A stretch of DNA of 43,301 bases from Kiritimatiellia bacterium (GTDB taxonomy: Bacteria; Verrucomicrobiota; Kiritimatiellia; CAIQIC01; Lenti-01). The notes under the pieces were generated by a model that saw only the letters and a program-made list of their open reading frames with translations, made no database searches and had not been told where the DNA came from. Both the position numbers and the translations under genes were made by a program. Shown piece by piece: positions 23,699 to 31,369 of the stretch. The DNA is taken from NCBI GenBank assembly GCA_017527155.1, contig JAFXQI010000040.1:1-43301 (forward strand), written 5' to 3'. Positions within the stretch are counted from its first letter, which is position 1, and every line of letters starts with the position of its first letter.

Positions 23699-24274
23699 TC
23701 AGTCCGGGATGAAGAGCTTCTGGCCGACGAAGATGGTGTTGGCGTTCTTCAGGCCGTTGGCCTTGATGAGTTCGTCGGTCTTCTTGTTGTAGGCCTGGGC
23801 GATGGTGGAGAGGGTGTCGCCGGGCTGGACGACGTGTTCGATGCCGGTCTGCCGGGACGACGTCCTGGTGGACGTGGCGGCGGGGGCGGACTTCTTGACG
23901 ATTTCGGCGACCTTCCGGGAGATGTCGTCGTAGATGGCGCGCTTGTCGGCGGCGCGGGCGGCGTCGAGTTCGCGGACCTGCCGCTGGAGGGCTTCGATCT
24001 GCTCGCGCAGCACGGCGATGTCGGCGGGCGTGGCGGCGGCGGGACGGTTGGCTTCGGCGGAGTAGAGGTTCCGCTGGATGTCGCCGTACTGGGCCTCGGA
24101 AGCCTGGAGGCGGTCGTTCATGCGGCGCATTTCGTCGCGCAGGTACTGGACTTCGGCCTTGGTGGCCGGCGGCGGCTCGTTGGCGTCGGGCACCATCACG
24201 CACCCGCCGGCGGCGGCCAGCAGCAGGACCAGGGAAAGGGAGAACGGACGGGATGTCGGGAAAGTCGTTTTCAT
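23699..24274 (-). CDS. LysM-domain lipoprotein with a coiled coil
   Basis: This 191-residue protein has a lipoprotein signal (LVLLLAAAGGC), a charged helical stretch at about 40-115 likely to form a coiled coil (TKAEVQYLRDEMRRMNDRLQ, LREQIEALQRQVRELD) and a C-terminal LysM domain (EHVVQPGDTLSTIAQAYNKK, GLKNANTIFVGQKLFIPD). LysM binds the N-acetylglucosamine backbone of peptidoglycan. A lipid anchor plus LysM suggests an envelope tether. No Shine-Dalgarno is visible, and the -10 box lies 8 nt before the ATG. Confidence 0.92.
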   Translation of the reverse strand: MKTTFPTSRPFSLSLVLLLAAAGGCVMVPDANEPPPATKAEVQYLRDEMRRMNDRLQASEAQYGDIQRNLYSAEANRPAAATPADIAVLREQIEALQRQVRELDAARAADKRAIYDDISRKVAEIVKKSAPAATSTRTSSRQTGIEHVVQPGDTLSTIAQAYNKKTDELIKANGLKNANTIFVGQKLFIPD

Positions 24275-24282
24275 GCCGCCGG

Positions 24283-24311
24283 ACTCTAGAGGTTTCCCCC
24301 TCCGGGTGCAA
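24283..24311 (-). promoter_or_regulatory. Promoter of the LysM lipoprotein gene, leaderless type
   Basis: On the minus strand TTGCAC (24306-24311), a 17-bp spacer and TAGAGT (24283-24288). The -10 box ends 8 nt before the ATG, so transcription should start at or within a few bases of the start codon. Confidence 0.65.
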
Positions 24312-24388
24312 GCGGGAAGAGGCGGTCGGGAAGCCGGGGCCGCCGGCCCGCCGGGACCGCGGGCTTCGCCGCCATGACCCGCCCATTC

Positions 24389-24450
24389 GCGATATCAAGG
24401 AAAACGCGAGCATTTCCGCCGGTTCCATGCCATTCTCCCCCGCATGAACG
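24389..24450 (+). repeat. ATG45 dispersed element, copy I
   Basis: GCGATATCAAGGAAAAC, then CATTTCC, GGTTCCATGCC, a C run and GCATGAACGCAC. The spacing is exactly 45 nt. It lies upstream of the secreted-protein gene at 24586 but before that gene's promoter. Confidence 0.7.
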
Positions 24451-24512
24451 CACGCCCCCCGCCCCCTCCGCCGCCGCCAGCATGTTTTTTCGCGGAAAGC
24501 CGCGGAAAAGTT

Positions 24513-24541
24513 TTGCCATGCGCGGGCGGGCATGGTTGAAT
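24513..24541 (+). promoter_or_regulatory. Sigma-70 promoter of the secreted-protein gene
   Basis: TTGCCA (24513-24518), a 17-bp spacer and TTGAAT (24536-24541). The predicted leader of about 38 nt contains AAGGAG at 24573-24578. Confidence 0.65.
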
Positions 24542-24585
24542 GCACGGGAATCCCCGGAAGGGGAACCCATCCAAGGAGTTTGACG

Positions 24586-25272
24586 ATGAAGAAACTGATG
24601 GTCCTGCTGGCCGCCCTCGTGGCGGGCGTCACCCTGCTGTCCACCCCGGTCCGCGCGGCCGACGGCGACGCGGTGCTGCTGGTGGCGCCGGCGCGCTACA
24701 CCGTGATGCAGGTGGCGTTCGATCTGGCCCGCCGCTATCCGACCGTGCTCGTGAGCTACCAGAGCGCCGATCCCGATCCGCGCCTGCACGTCTGGAACGG
24801 CTACGAATGGATGCCGCTGCAGCCGGACGACTACCGGAGCGGGTCCTTCCTGCAGACCTTCCCCTCGCGCACGCTGCTGCTCGGCGACGACTCCCTGCTG
24901 CCGGCAAGCCTGCGCGACGTCTCGGCGTGGTGCCCGGAGACGAAGCAGTTCCCGGACCTGGAGACGCCGGCGCTGGTGAACGCGATCGGGCAGTACATCC
25001 CCTTCACGCCGTCCGACTGGCGCTGGTTCGCGGGCCGCTACAACCTGACGCTGGCGGACACCTCCGCCGCGAAGCGGCAGCAGCTCGCCTCGGAAAGCTA
25101 TTACGACAGCACCGCGCCGGTGAAGGATCCCGCGCCGGGCTTCTTCAAGTACTTCACCCGCTCCCGCCGTTCCCGCGCCAGCGCGGCCGACGCGCCCATC
25201 GAGCCGGTCGAGCCGGCCCCCGGCGAAGTGATCACGCTTGACAGCGCGGCGGATTCCGTCCCCGCGAACTGA
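24586..25272 (+). CDS. Uncharacterised secreted protein
   Basis: This is a 228-residue protein with a clear signal peptide (LVAGVTLLSTPVRAADG). The mature part opens with DAVLLVAPARYTVMQVAFDL and contains WNGYEWMPLQPDDYRSGSFL and a later FTPSDWRWFAGRYNLTLADT. It ends in a low-complexity Glu/Pro tail. The Trp/Tyr-rich middle suggests a compact extracytoplasmic domain. I recognise no family. It has a good promoter and AAGGAG. A small lipoprotein gene follows 20 bp later and is probably cotranscribed. Confidence 0.8.
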   Translation: MKKLMVLLAALVAGVTLLSTPVRAADGDAVLLVAPARYTVMQVAFDLARRYPTVLVSYQSADPDPRLHVWNGYEWMPLQPDDYRSGSFLQTFPSRTLLLGDDSLLPASLRDVSAWCPETKQFPDLETPALVNAIGQYIPFTPSDWRWFAGRYNLTLADTSAAKRQQLASESYYDSTAPVKDPAPGFFKYFTRSRRSRASAADAPIEPVEPAPGEVITLDSAADSVPAN

Positions 25273-25292
25273 CCGTACCGCGACCTCCGGCC

Positions 25293-25646
25293 ATGACCCG
25301 CCGCCGTACCCTTCTCTCCGCTGCCGTCCTCCTGCTGGCCGCAGGCCTGCTGGGCGGATGCGTCCACGAGGAACTGCTGCCCGTGCGCGAGACGACGCTG
25401 ACCGTCGCCCGCGCCGCCGGCGAAGTGACGCTGGCGTGGACCGGCCGGCGCGGCACGTACTACAGCGTGATGTATTCCCCGACCAACGGCACCCGCGCCC
25501 GCTGGCAGCCGTTGCCGGACGCCGTGAACATCCAGGTCGCGTCCGACGGCGAACGCGTGATCGTGAAGGACCGCATCCCGGCCTCCACCGAGCGCTACTA
25601 CCGCCTCGTGCAGGGCCCCCGCCCCGTCCAGTCCGCCGCCTACTGA
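25293..25646 (+). CDS. Small lipoprotein with a fibronectin-like fold
   Basis: This is a 117-residue lipoprotein with signal LLLAAGLLGGC. The mature part (TLTVARAAGEVTLAWTGRRG, TYYSVMYSPTNG, STERYYRLVQG) has the spacing of an immunoglobulin/fibronectin type III-like beta-sandwich, similar to C-terminal modules in verrucomicrobial secreted proteins. That fold assignment is inference. It is the second gene after the secreted protein at 24586 and is followed by a terminator. Confidence 0.78.
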   Translation: MTRRRTLLSAAVLLLAAGLLGGCVHEELLPVRETTLTVARAAGEVTLAWTGRRGTYYSVMYSPTNGTRARWQPLPDAVNIQVASDGERVIVKDRIPASTERYYRLVQGPRPVQSAAY

Positions 25647-25675
25647 CAGCCGATTCCCCATCCGGCCGTTTCCTT

Positions 25676-25712
25676 CCGCCCCCGCCCCCCCCGGTGGGGG
25701 CGGTGCTGTTTT
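25676..25712 (+). terminator. Probable intrinsic terminator
   Basis: CCGCCCCC and GGGGGCGG can form an 8-bp stem around a C-rich loop, followed by TGCTGTTTT. It lies 30 nt after the lipoprotein stop and before the next promoter. Confidence 0.6.
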
Positions 25713-25734
25713 CCGTACAGCCGGGCGTCATGCC

Positions 25735-25763
25735 TTGACAAATCCCGCCGCCTCCTCTTGAAT
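25735..25763 (+). promoter_or_regulatory. Sigma-70 promoter of the ModA-like/folE pair
   Basis: A perfect TTGACA (25735-25740), a 17-bp spacer and TTGAAT (25758-25763). The leader would be only about 16 nt, with GAGGAA as ribosome binding site. Confidence 0.75.
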
Positions 25764-25785
25764 GGGCGCATCCGAGGAACCGACG

Positions 25786-26259
25786 ATGAAAAAACGCTCC
25801 ATCCCCCTGCTGGCCGCCCTGCTGCTGGGCGCGGCCGTCCTGTCCGTCCTTCCCGCGCGCGCCGCCGAACCCACGCTCGGCGTCGCCGCCGACACCGCCT
25901 TCCGCGACGCGCTCGCCGAGATCGCGCCGCTGTTCGCCGGGTCCACCGGCCTGGCCGTCGACGCGCGCTACGGCGACTCCGCCGCGCTCGCGGACGGCCT
26001 GCTCGCCGGCGAGACCGCGGACGTCTGCCTGCCCGCCGATCCGGCAATCCTCGACCGCCTCCGCGAGAAGGGCATCGTCGATGTCGCGCTCGCCCGCAAC
26101 GTCGTCGTGCTCGAACGTCCCGGCGAGGATCCCGCCTACGTGCGCGCCGTCGTCCTGACCTCGGCCCCCCACCGCATCCAGGCGCTGGCCTTCCTCGATT
26201 TCCTGGTGTCCGAGACCGCCCGCGGCATCTTCGCCGCGCACGGCTTCGCGCTCCCCTGA
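25786..26259 (+). CDS. Shortened ModA-like periplasmic binding protein
   Basis: This 157-residue protein has a signal peptide ([13 protein letters not shown]). The start of the mature part matches molybdate/tungstate-binding ModA proteins: [60 protein letters not shown]. The next residues jump straight to the ModA C-terminus ([28 protein letters not shown]). About 90 residues that normally build the second lobe are missing, with the reading frame intact. No modB or modC is adjacent. It may be a non-transporting remnant, a repurposed domain, or a pseudogene with an in-frame deletion. Confidence 0.8.
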   Translation: MKKRSIPLLAALLLGAAVLSVLPARAAEPTLGVAADTAFRDALAEIAPLFAGSTGLAVDARYGDSAALADGLLAGETADVCLPADPAILDRLREKGIVDVALARNVVVLERPGEDPAYVRAVVLTSAPHRIQALAFLDFLVSETARGIFAAHGFALP

Positions 26260-26261
26260 CC

Positions 26262-26825
26262 ATGGACCGCGACCATCCCGAAGCGCTCGTGCGCCGCTGG
26301 CTCGAAGCCATCGGCGAAGACCCCGCCCGCCAGGGCCTGGCCGGGACGCCGCGCCGCGTCGCGGACGCCTGGCGCACCCTGACCTCCGGCTACGGCCAGG
26401 ACCCCGTCGCGCTCCTGCACGGGGCGATGTTCGACGTCGACGCCAACCACATGATCCTCGTGCGCGACATCGAAGTCTATTCCCTCTGCGAGCACCACCT
26501 CCTGCCGTTCTTCGGCGTCTGCCACATCGGCTACATCCCGCGCGGCAAGGTCGTCGGCATCAGCAAGCTCGCGCGCCTGACGGACCTCTTCGCCCGGCGC
26601 CTGCAGATCCAGGAGCGGCTGACCAACCAGATCGCCCGCACCATCATGGACGTCCTCAAGCCCGAAGGCGTGGGCGTCATCATCGAAGCCAGCCACCTGT
26701 GCATGATGATGCGCGGCGTCGAAAAGCAGAATTCCCGCACCGTCACCTCCGCCATGCTCGGCAGCTTCCACGACTCCGCCGCCACCCGCAACGAGTTCCT
26801 CCACCTCGCCGGCGCCGCCCGGTGA
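26262..26825 (+). CDS. folE: GTP cyclohydrolase I
   Basis: This 187-residue enzyme converts GTP to 7,8-dihydroneopterin triphosphate, the entry to folate and (via QueD) queuosine synthesis. The zinc ligands are Cys76 and His79 ([11 protein letters not shown]) and Cys147 ([11 protein letters not shown]). Family blocks also include [16 protein letters not shown] and [11 protein letters not shown], and the length is normal. The ATG is 2 nt after the ModA-like stop, so the two genes are cotranscribed, although no functional link is evident. Confidence 0.96.
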   Translation: MDRDHPEALVRRWLEAIGEDPARQGLAGTPRRVADAWRTLTSGYGQDPVALLHGAMFDVDANHMILVRDIEVYSLCEHHLLPFFGVCHIGYIPRGKVVGISKLARLTDLFARRLQIQERLTNQIARTIMDVLKPEGVGVIIEASHLCMMMRGVEKQNSRTVTSAMLGSFHDSAATRNEFLHLAGAAR

Positions 26826-26840
26826 AATCGCCGGGACGGC

Positions 26841-26880
26841 GATGGTTGGATGGTTTGATGGTTGGATGGTTGGATGGTTT
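26841..26880. repeat. Left 8-bp minisatellite (five GATGGTTK units)
   Basis: Five contiguous units GATGGTTG or GATGGTTT start 16 bp after the folE stop. They are the reverse complement of the ACCATCNN units at 26944-27095, so the two blocks can pair. Confidence 0.9.
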
Positions 26881-26943
26881 CCCCGTTCCAGCCAAACACC
26901 CGAATCACAAGACGATCCTACAACTCAACTTTCAACCCCCCGC

Positions 26944-27095
26944 ACCATCCCACCATCGCACCATCCCACCATCAAACCATCAAACCATCGCACCATCGCA
27001 CCATCGCACCATCAAACCATCAAACCATCGCACCATCGCACCATCGCACCATCAAACCATCAAACCATCGCACCATCAAACCATCAAACCATCGC
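26944..27095. repeat. Right 8-bp minisatellite (19 ACCATCNN units)
   Basis: Nineteen exact 8-bp units ACCATC+NN run up to 7 bp before the lpd start codon. The last two bases follow an order CC, GC, CC, AA, AA, GC, GC, GC, AA, AA, GC, GC, GC, AA, AA, GC, AA, AA, GC, which gives a 40-bp higher-order repeat. No ribosome binding site is left before the lpd ATG. Confidence 0.93.
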
Positions 27096-27102
27096 ACCAC
27101 CC

Positions 27103-28560
27103 ATGAACACCCTGACCATCCTCGGCGGCGGTCCCGCCGGCTATCCCGCGGCCTTCCTCGCGGCCGACCTCGGCATGGACGTCACGCTCGTCGATCCCGC
27201 GCCCGCGCTGGGCGGTACCTGCCTCCACCGCGGTTGCATCCCGTCCAAGACCCTCCTGCACGCCGCGCGCGAACTGGCCGCCGCCGGCGCTCCCGAACCG
27301 GGGGGGTATGACTTGGCGACTTGCGACTTGCGCGGAGGACCACCCTGCGCCGCCCTGCTGGAGCGCTTCCGCGTCCGCAAGGCCGAGGCCGTGTCCGCGC
27401 TCGCCGCCGGGCTTGACCGCCTCGCCGCCGCCCGCAAGATCCGCCGCATCCGCGCCCGCGCCGCGTTCGCCGCGCCGGGGCGGCTCGTCCTGGACGGGCC
27501 CGGCGGCGAACTCCCCTGCGACCGCCTTCTCGTCGCCACCGGATCGGAGCCGGTCGTTCCCTCCGCCTTTCCCGCCGGCCATCCCGACCTCTGGACCTCG
27601 ACCGAAGCCCTCGAGCTGCCGTGCATCCCGGACCGCCTCCTCGTGGTCGGCGGCGGCGCCATCGGCCTCGAACTCGGCACCCTCTACGCCGCGCTCGGCT
27701 CCCGCGTCACCCTCGTCGAAGCCCTCCCCGCGCTGCTCCCCGGCACCGACCGCGACCTCCTGGTACCGCTGCTCAAACGCCTGCGCGCCGCCTTCGAAGC
27801 CCTGTACACCGGAACCGTCGCCACCGACATCGAGCCCCTGTCCGGCGGCGGCTTCCGCGTCACCCTCGCCCCCGCCCCCGGTCGCCCCGCCGCCGACGGC
27901 TTCCCCCGCACCGAAACCTATTCGACCATCCTCGTCGCCGCCGGACGCCGCCCCGCCCTCGACGCCCTCCATCCCGGACGCGCCGGACTCTCCCTCGACG
28001 GCCGCGGCTTCCTCCTTCCCTCCCCCGACGGCACCGTACGCCCCGCCGGCGATTGCGCCTCCGCGCCCCTCCTCGCCCACAAGGCCACACACGAAGCCCG
28101 GCTCGCCGCCGCCCGCTTCGCCGCCGACGCCGGATGCCCCGGCGCCGCCGAAGCCCTCGCCGACCTCTCCGCCGCCTCCGGCACCGTCCCCTCCGTCGTC
28201 TATACCGACCCCGAACTCGCCGTCTGCGGCCTTTCCGAGACCGCCGCCAAGGCGGCCGGGATCCCCTGTGCCGCCGCCAAATGCCACTGGGCGGGCGTCG
28301 GCCGCGCGCAGGCCATCGGGCGGACCGACGGCCTGACCAAATGGATCTACGACCCCGGCACCCACCGCATCCTCGGTGCCGCCATCGTGGGCGCGGGCGC
28401 CGGCGACCTGCTGGGCGAAGCGCTCCTGGCCATCGAATGCAAGGCGACCCTCCGCGACGTCGCCCGCGCCATCCACCCCCACCCTACCCTCTCCGAGACC
28501 TGGGCCGAAGCCGCCGAAGCCCCCTTCTTCCCCGTACACGCGCTTCCGCGCCGCCGTTGA
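27103..28560 (+). CDS. lpd: Dihydrolipoyl dehydrogenase
   Basis: This 485-residue flavoprotein reoxidises dihydrolipoamide in 2-oxoacid dehydrogenase or glycine cleavage complexes using NAD. The FAD motif is LGGGPAGYPAAFLAADLG, the redox-active disulphide is GGTCLHRGCIPSK, the NAD motif is VVGGGAIGLELGTLYAALGS, and the interface ends with the catalytic His-Glu in AIHPHPTLSETWAEA. No E1/E2 or glycine-cleavage genes are adjacent. The ATG follows the minisatellite directly. Codons 66-78 (GYDLATCDLRGG) are encoded by a local GACTTGC-type triplication with AT-richer codons, probably a small insertion in a surface loop. Confidence 0.93.
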   Translation: MNTLTILGGGPAGYPAAFLAADLGMDVTLVDPAPALGGTCLHRGCIPSKTLLHAARELAAAGAPEPGGYDLATCDLRGGPPCAALLERFRVRKAEAVSALAAGLDRLAAARKIRRIRARAAFAAPGRLVLDGPGGELPCDRLLVATGSEPVVPSAFPAGHPDLWTSTEALELPCIPDRLLVVGGGAIGLELGTLYAALGSRVTLVEALPALLPGTDRDLLVPLLKRLRAAFEALYTGTVATDIEPLSGGGFRVTLAPAPGRPAADGFPRTETYSTILVAAGRRPALDALHPGRAGLSLDGRGFLLPSPDGTVRPAGDCASAPLLAHKATHEARLAAARFAADAGCPGAAEALADLSAASGTVPSVVYTDPELAVCGLSETAAKAAGIPCAAAKCHWAGVGRAQAIGRTDGLTKWIYDPGTHRILGAAIVGAGAGDLLGEALLAIECKATLRDVARAIHPHPTLSETWAEAAEAPFFPVHALPRRR

Positions 28561-28709
28561 AGCCTGCACGGCTTCGGAACCAGCCTGGCCGCCGCCCATT
28601 GTGCCAGCACCTTTCCACCGCGGACGCGCCAAACGCGTTCCACCCGTTCCGCAAAGGGGCCCCGTCCCCGCCCACTGGCCCACCTTCGCGGACGGGAGAA
28701 CGGGAAATG

Positions 28710-28773
28710 TGTTCATGCTGGAGAGGATGGGTAAAAACCATGGAAAACATCGATGTTTCCCGTAATTGCAAAC
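28710..28773 (-). repeat. ATG45 dispersed element, copy F
   Basis: GTTTGCAATTACGGGAAAC, then the perfect palindrome GGAAACATCGATGTTTCC within the block, GGTTTTTACCCATCC, and GCATGAACAC. The spacing is 45 nt. It lies downstream of the phosphatase gene on the same strand and converges on lpd. No gene follows its ATG. The rest of 28561-28866 shows no gene. Confidence 0.85.
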
Positions 28774-28866
28774 GTGTTTTGGAAAGCGGGGCACAAGGGC
28801 AGGGAAGGCGGAGGGAAGTGTCCGCGCGGACGGTTTACGCCGGCGCGTTTCCGCGGGACGGGGACG

Positions 28867-31095
28867 TCAGGCGAAATTCTTGCGGAAGGTGAAGATGTTG
28901 CAGCCGTGGGCGCGCTTGTAGGCGACGGAGTCCATGGTCTTGCGCACGAGCAGGAGGCCGAGTCCGCCGATGGGGCGCTTGTCGGCGGGGAGCGTCGTGT
29001 CCGGCGGCGGGACGGCGAGGGGGTCGAACGGCGTGCCGTCGTCGGAGACCGACACGGCGGCGCCGCGCGGGTCGCGCCCGAACCTCACTTCGATGGCCAG
29101 CCCCGACGCGCCGGAGCAGCGGACGACGTTGGACACGATTTCGTCCAGCGCCACCATCAGCTGCGCCTTGGGCCGCGCCGGGCAGTCCGCCCCGTCGAGG
29201 ACTTCTTCTAGGAACGCGGCCGCCGCCGCCATGGCGCCGGCGTCGCAAGGGAAGGTCTTCAGCCGCCGCTCGGGCGCGCCGAGGTAGCGGACGGAGAGGA
29301 TGGTCAGGTCGTCGGCGCGCGGGGCGCCATTGACGAAGGACACGACGGCCTTGCGCACGGCGGCGCCGAGGTCGCGCGGTTCGCGGGAGGGGACCTTGGC
29401 GAGCGTCGCGGCGAGGCGGGAGTCGCCGAACAGCTCGCCCGCGGGATTCATCGCCTCGGTCACGCCGTCGGTGTAGAGGAAGAGGGCGTCGCCGGGGGCG
29501 AGGACGACCTCGCGCGGGCGGTAGTTCGCGGCGCCGAAGCAGCCGAGGGGGATGCCGGAGAGCCCGCGCAGCCATTCGGGGACCACGCCGTCGCGCAGGA
29601 CGAGCGGCGGGTTGTGGCCGGCGTTGGCGAAGGCGACCCGTCCGGTTTCGAGGTCGAGGACGCCCACCCACGCGGTGATGAACATCTGCGCGGGGTTGTT
29701 GGCGCAGAGCTCGGCGTTGACGCGCGCGAGGGCCGCGGCGGGGTCGCGGGAGGGGTCGGCGAGGAGCGTGTCCTTGACGAGGGTCTTGGCGTTCATCATG
29801 TAGAGGGCGCCCGTGACGCCCTTGCCGGAGACGTCCGCGACGAGGAACGCGCGGTGCGTCTCGCCCAGCGGGAAGAAGTCGTAGAAATCGCCGCCGACCT
29901 CGCGCGCGGCCACCATGCAGGCGTCGAGGCGCCAGCATTCCTCGTCGGGGAACTCCATGGGCAGCGAGGCCTGCTGGATGGTGCGGCCGAGCTCCAGGTC
30001 CTGCTCGACGCGCCGGATGCGTTCCGCCGCGGCGGTGCGGAGGGCGTCGACCGTGGCGTTGATGTTGTCTGACAGCTCGGAGAATTCGCGGCAGGAGCGC
30101 ACGTCCGCGCGGCCCGCCAGGTCGCCGCCCGCGATGCGCCGCAGCGCGCCGCCGATCTGCCGCACGGAGCCCGCGACGCGCCTGCGGAGCATCCGCGAGA
30201 CGAAGGCGAACAGCGCCGCGAACACGACGAGCTGCACGGCGGCCATCCGCGGCATGAAGCGGTTGCGGGAGGCGAAGACGTCGTCCTCCGGGTTGGCGAG
30301 GACCGCCAGGTAGTCGCGCACCGGCCCGGCGTAGCAGAACACCGGCTCGCCGCCGATCGTCGCCTGGAAAACCGTGCCGGTCGGGACCGCGGCGGGGTTC
30401 AGGCCGGTCGCCGCTTCCAGGGTCTTGCCGGCGAGCGACATGTCGGCGTGGCTCGTGATGACGCCGGCGCCGTCCACGAAGATGATGTATCCGCGCTCGT
30501 CGATGTGCCAGCTGCGCGTGTAGCCGTAGGCGCGCTGCCGCAGGTAGCGGAGGAAACGCTCCTCGGACCAGCCGACCTCGATGTAGCCGCTGCGGTCGGG
30601 GAAGCGCACGGCGGCGTACTTGAAGACCTTGCCGTCGGACGTGCGCGGGCGGTCCGGCTGCGCCATGGATTCGGGCCCGTCCGGCTTGAGCAGCACCAGG
30701 AACTCGGACCACTGCTCGCCGTGCACCTTCTCCCCGACGAGGCGGCTGCCGCCGACGACGATCCCGCGCGTGTCGATGTCGTAGATTTCCGCGATTTCCT
30801 CCTCGGCGCAGAGCGCGGCCACGTCCTCCGAGGCGAGCTTGCCGGAGGAGCCGAGGCGGTTCGCGATGTCGCGGGCGATGGAGACGAGCTGGTAGTCGGC
30901 ACGGTCCGTGAAGCCGCGCGAAACGTCGCGGTAGTTGATTTGCAGCAGGCGCTCGACGTCGCGGCGCGAGCGGATCGTCTCGCCCTTCCAGAGGACGAAG
31001 ATCGCGACGACGAACGACACGGCGACGAGGACCAGCAGGCGCAGCCGCAGCTGGAACGTGAGGGTCTGGCGTTCGTTCATCTTCGCGATGTTCAT
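28867..31095 (-). CDS. Membrane PP2C (RsbU-type) phosphatase with C-terminal RsbW-like ATPase
   Basis: This is a 742-residue protein. It has TM1 at about 18-37, an extracytoplasmic sensor of about 245 residues with Cache-like features (DIDTRGIVVGG, DERGYIIFVDGAGVITSHAD), TM2 at about 283-301, a HAMP-like segment (RIAGGDLAGRADV), a PP2C/SpoIIE domain with metal ligands in GGDFYDFF (Asp403, Asp406), DVSGKG, YTDGVTE and ADDLTIL, and a GHKL ATPase at 615-740 (DEIVSNVV with Asn656, SDDGTPFDP, GGLGLLLV). In partner-switching systems a phosphatase of this kind dephosphorylates an anti-sigma antagonist and an RsbW-like kinase phosphorylates it. Here both activities share one chain. No STAS-domain antagonist gene lies nearby. 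An alternative start is Met6. Confidence 0.93.
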   Translation of the reverse strand: MNIAKMNERQTLTFQLRLRLLVLVAVSFVVAIFVLWKGETIRSRRDVERLLQINYRDVSRGFTDRADYQLVSIARDIANRLGSSGKLASEDVAALCAEEEIAEIYDIDTRGIVVGGSRLVGEKVHGEQWSEFLVLLKPDGPESMAQPDRPRTSDGKVFKYAAVRFPDRSGYIEVGWSEERFLRYLRQRAYGYTRSWHIDERGYIIFVDGAGVITSHADMSLAGKTLEAATGLNPAAVPTGTVFQATIGGEPVFCYAGPVRDYLAVLANPEDDVFASRNRFMPRMAAVQLVVFAALFAFVSRMLRRRVAGSVRQIGGALRRIAGGDLAGRADVRSCREFSELSDNINATVDALRTAAAERIRRVEQDLELGRTIQQASLPMEFPDEECWRLDACMVAAREVGGDFYDFFPLGETHRAFLVADVSGKGVTGALYMMNAKTLVKDTLLADPSRDPAAALARVNAELCANNPAQMFITAWVGVLDLETGRVAFANAGHNPPLVLRDGVVPEWLRGLSGIPLGCFGAANYRPREVVLAPGDALFLYTDGVTEAMNPAGELFGDSRLAATLAKVPSREPRDLGAAVRKAVVSFVNGAPRADDLTILSVRYLGAPERRLKTFPCDAGAMAAAAAFLEEVLDGADCPARPKAQLMVALDEIVSNVVRCSGASGLAIEVRFGRDPRGAAVSVSDDGTPFDPLAVPPPDTTLPADKRPIGGLGLLLVRKTMDSVAYKRAHGCNIFTFRKNFA

Positions 31096-31219
31096 GGCTT
31101 GGTGGTTTCCGGTGTTGTCCGCGGGTCCGCTCCCGTGCCGCCCATCCTACACGAAACGGCCCCCGCGCGAACTATTTTTTCACGCCGGCGCCGCCCCGGG
31201 CGCATTCCCGTTGCGACGT

Positions 31220-31369
31220 ACGCCTGCCGTTCCCCGGTCTCATGGTCGCGGGGAAGCGCGCCCCTCCCGATGCGTTCTCCACGGGGAGGGACGCGCTTCT
31301 GCGCGTCCGCAGTGGAAAATGGCTGGTGAACCAACGGCTTGAAGCCACACGATTTTTGAACCCGCCCTA
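31220..31369 (+). repeat. R1 dispersed repeat, full copy
   Basis: GGTCGCGGGGAAGCGCG through GGACGCGCTTCTGCGCGTCC, then AACGGCTTGAAGCCACACG and a T-rich tail, match the 19562 copy closely. It ends at the stop codon of the converging Cys-rich gene, just as the 19562 copy ends at the TPR gene stop. Confidence 0.85.

Noticed and set aside
25786-26259. A complete molybdate transporter locus
   Set aside because: The ModA-like protein lacks about half its fold, and neither modB nor modC is nearby.
26944-27095. The 8-bp array as a CRISPR or as a coding repeat
   Set aside because: There are no spacers, and the 8-bp period changes frame each unit, so any encoded peptide is accidental.
27103-27110. 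ATGAACAC at the lpd start (and at 66 and 19276) as further ATG45 copies
   Set aside because: The TTGCAATTAC-like block is absent 45 nt upstream in each case; the matches are just common Met-Asn-Thr starts.
28714-28716. A gene starting at the ATG of ATG45 copy F and running opposite lpd
   Set aside because: Its translation is Gly-rich, has no motif, and lies antisense to a well-supported enzyme.
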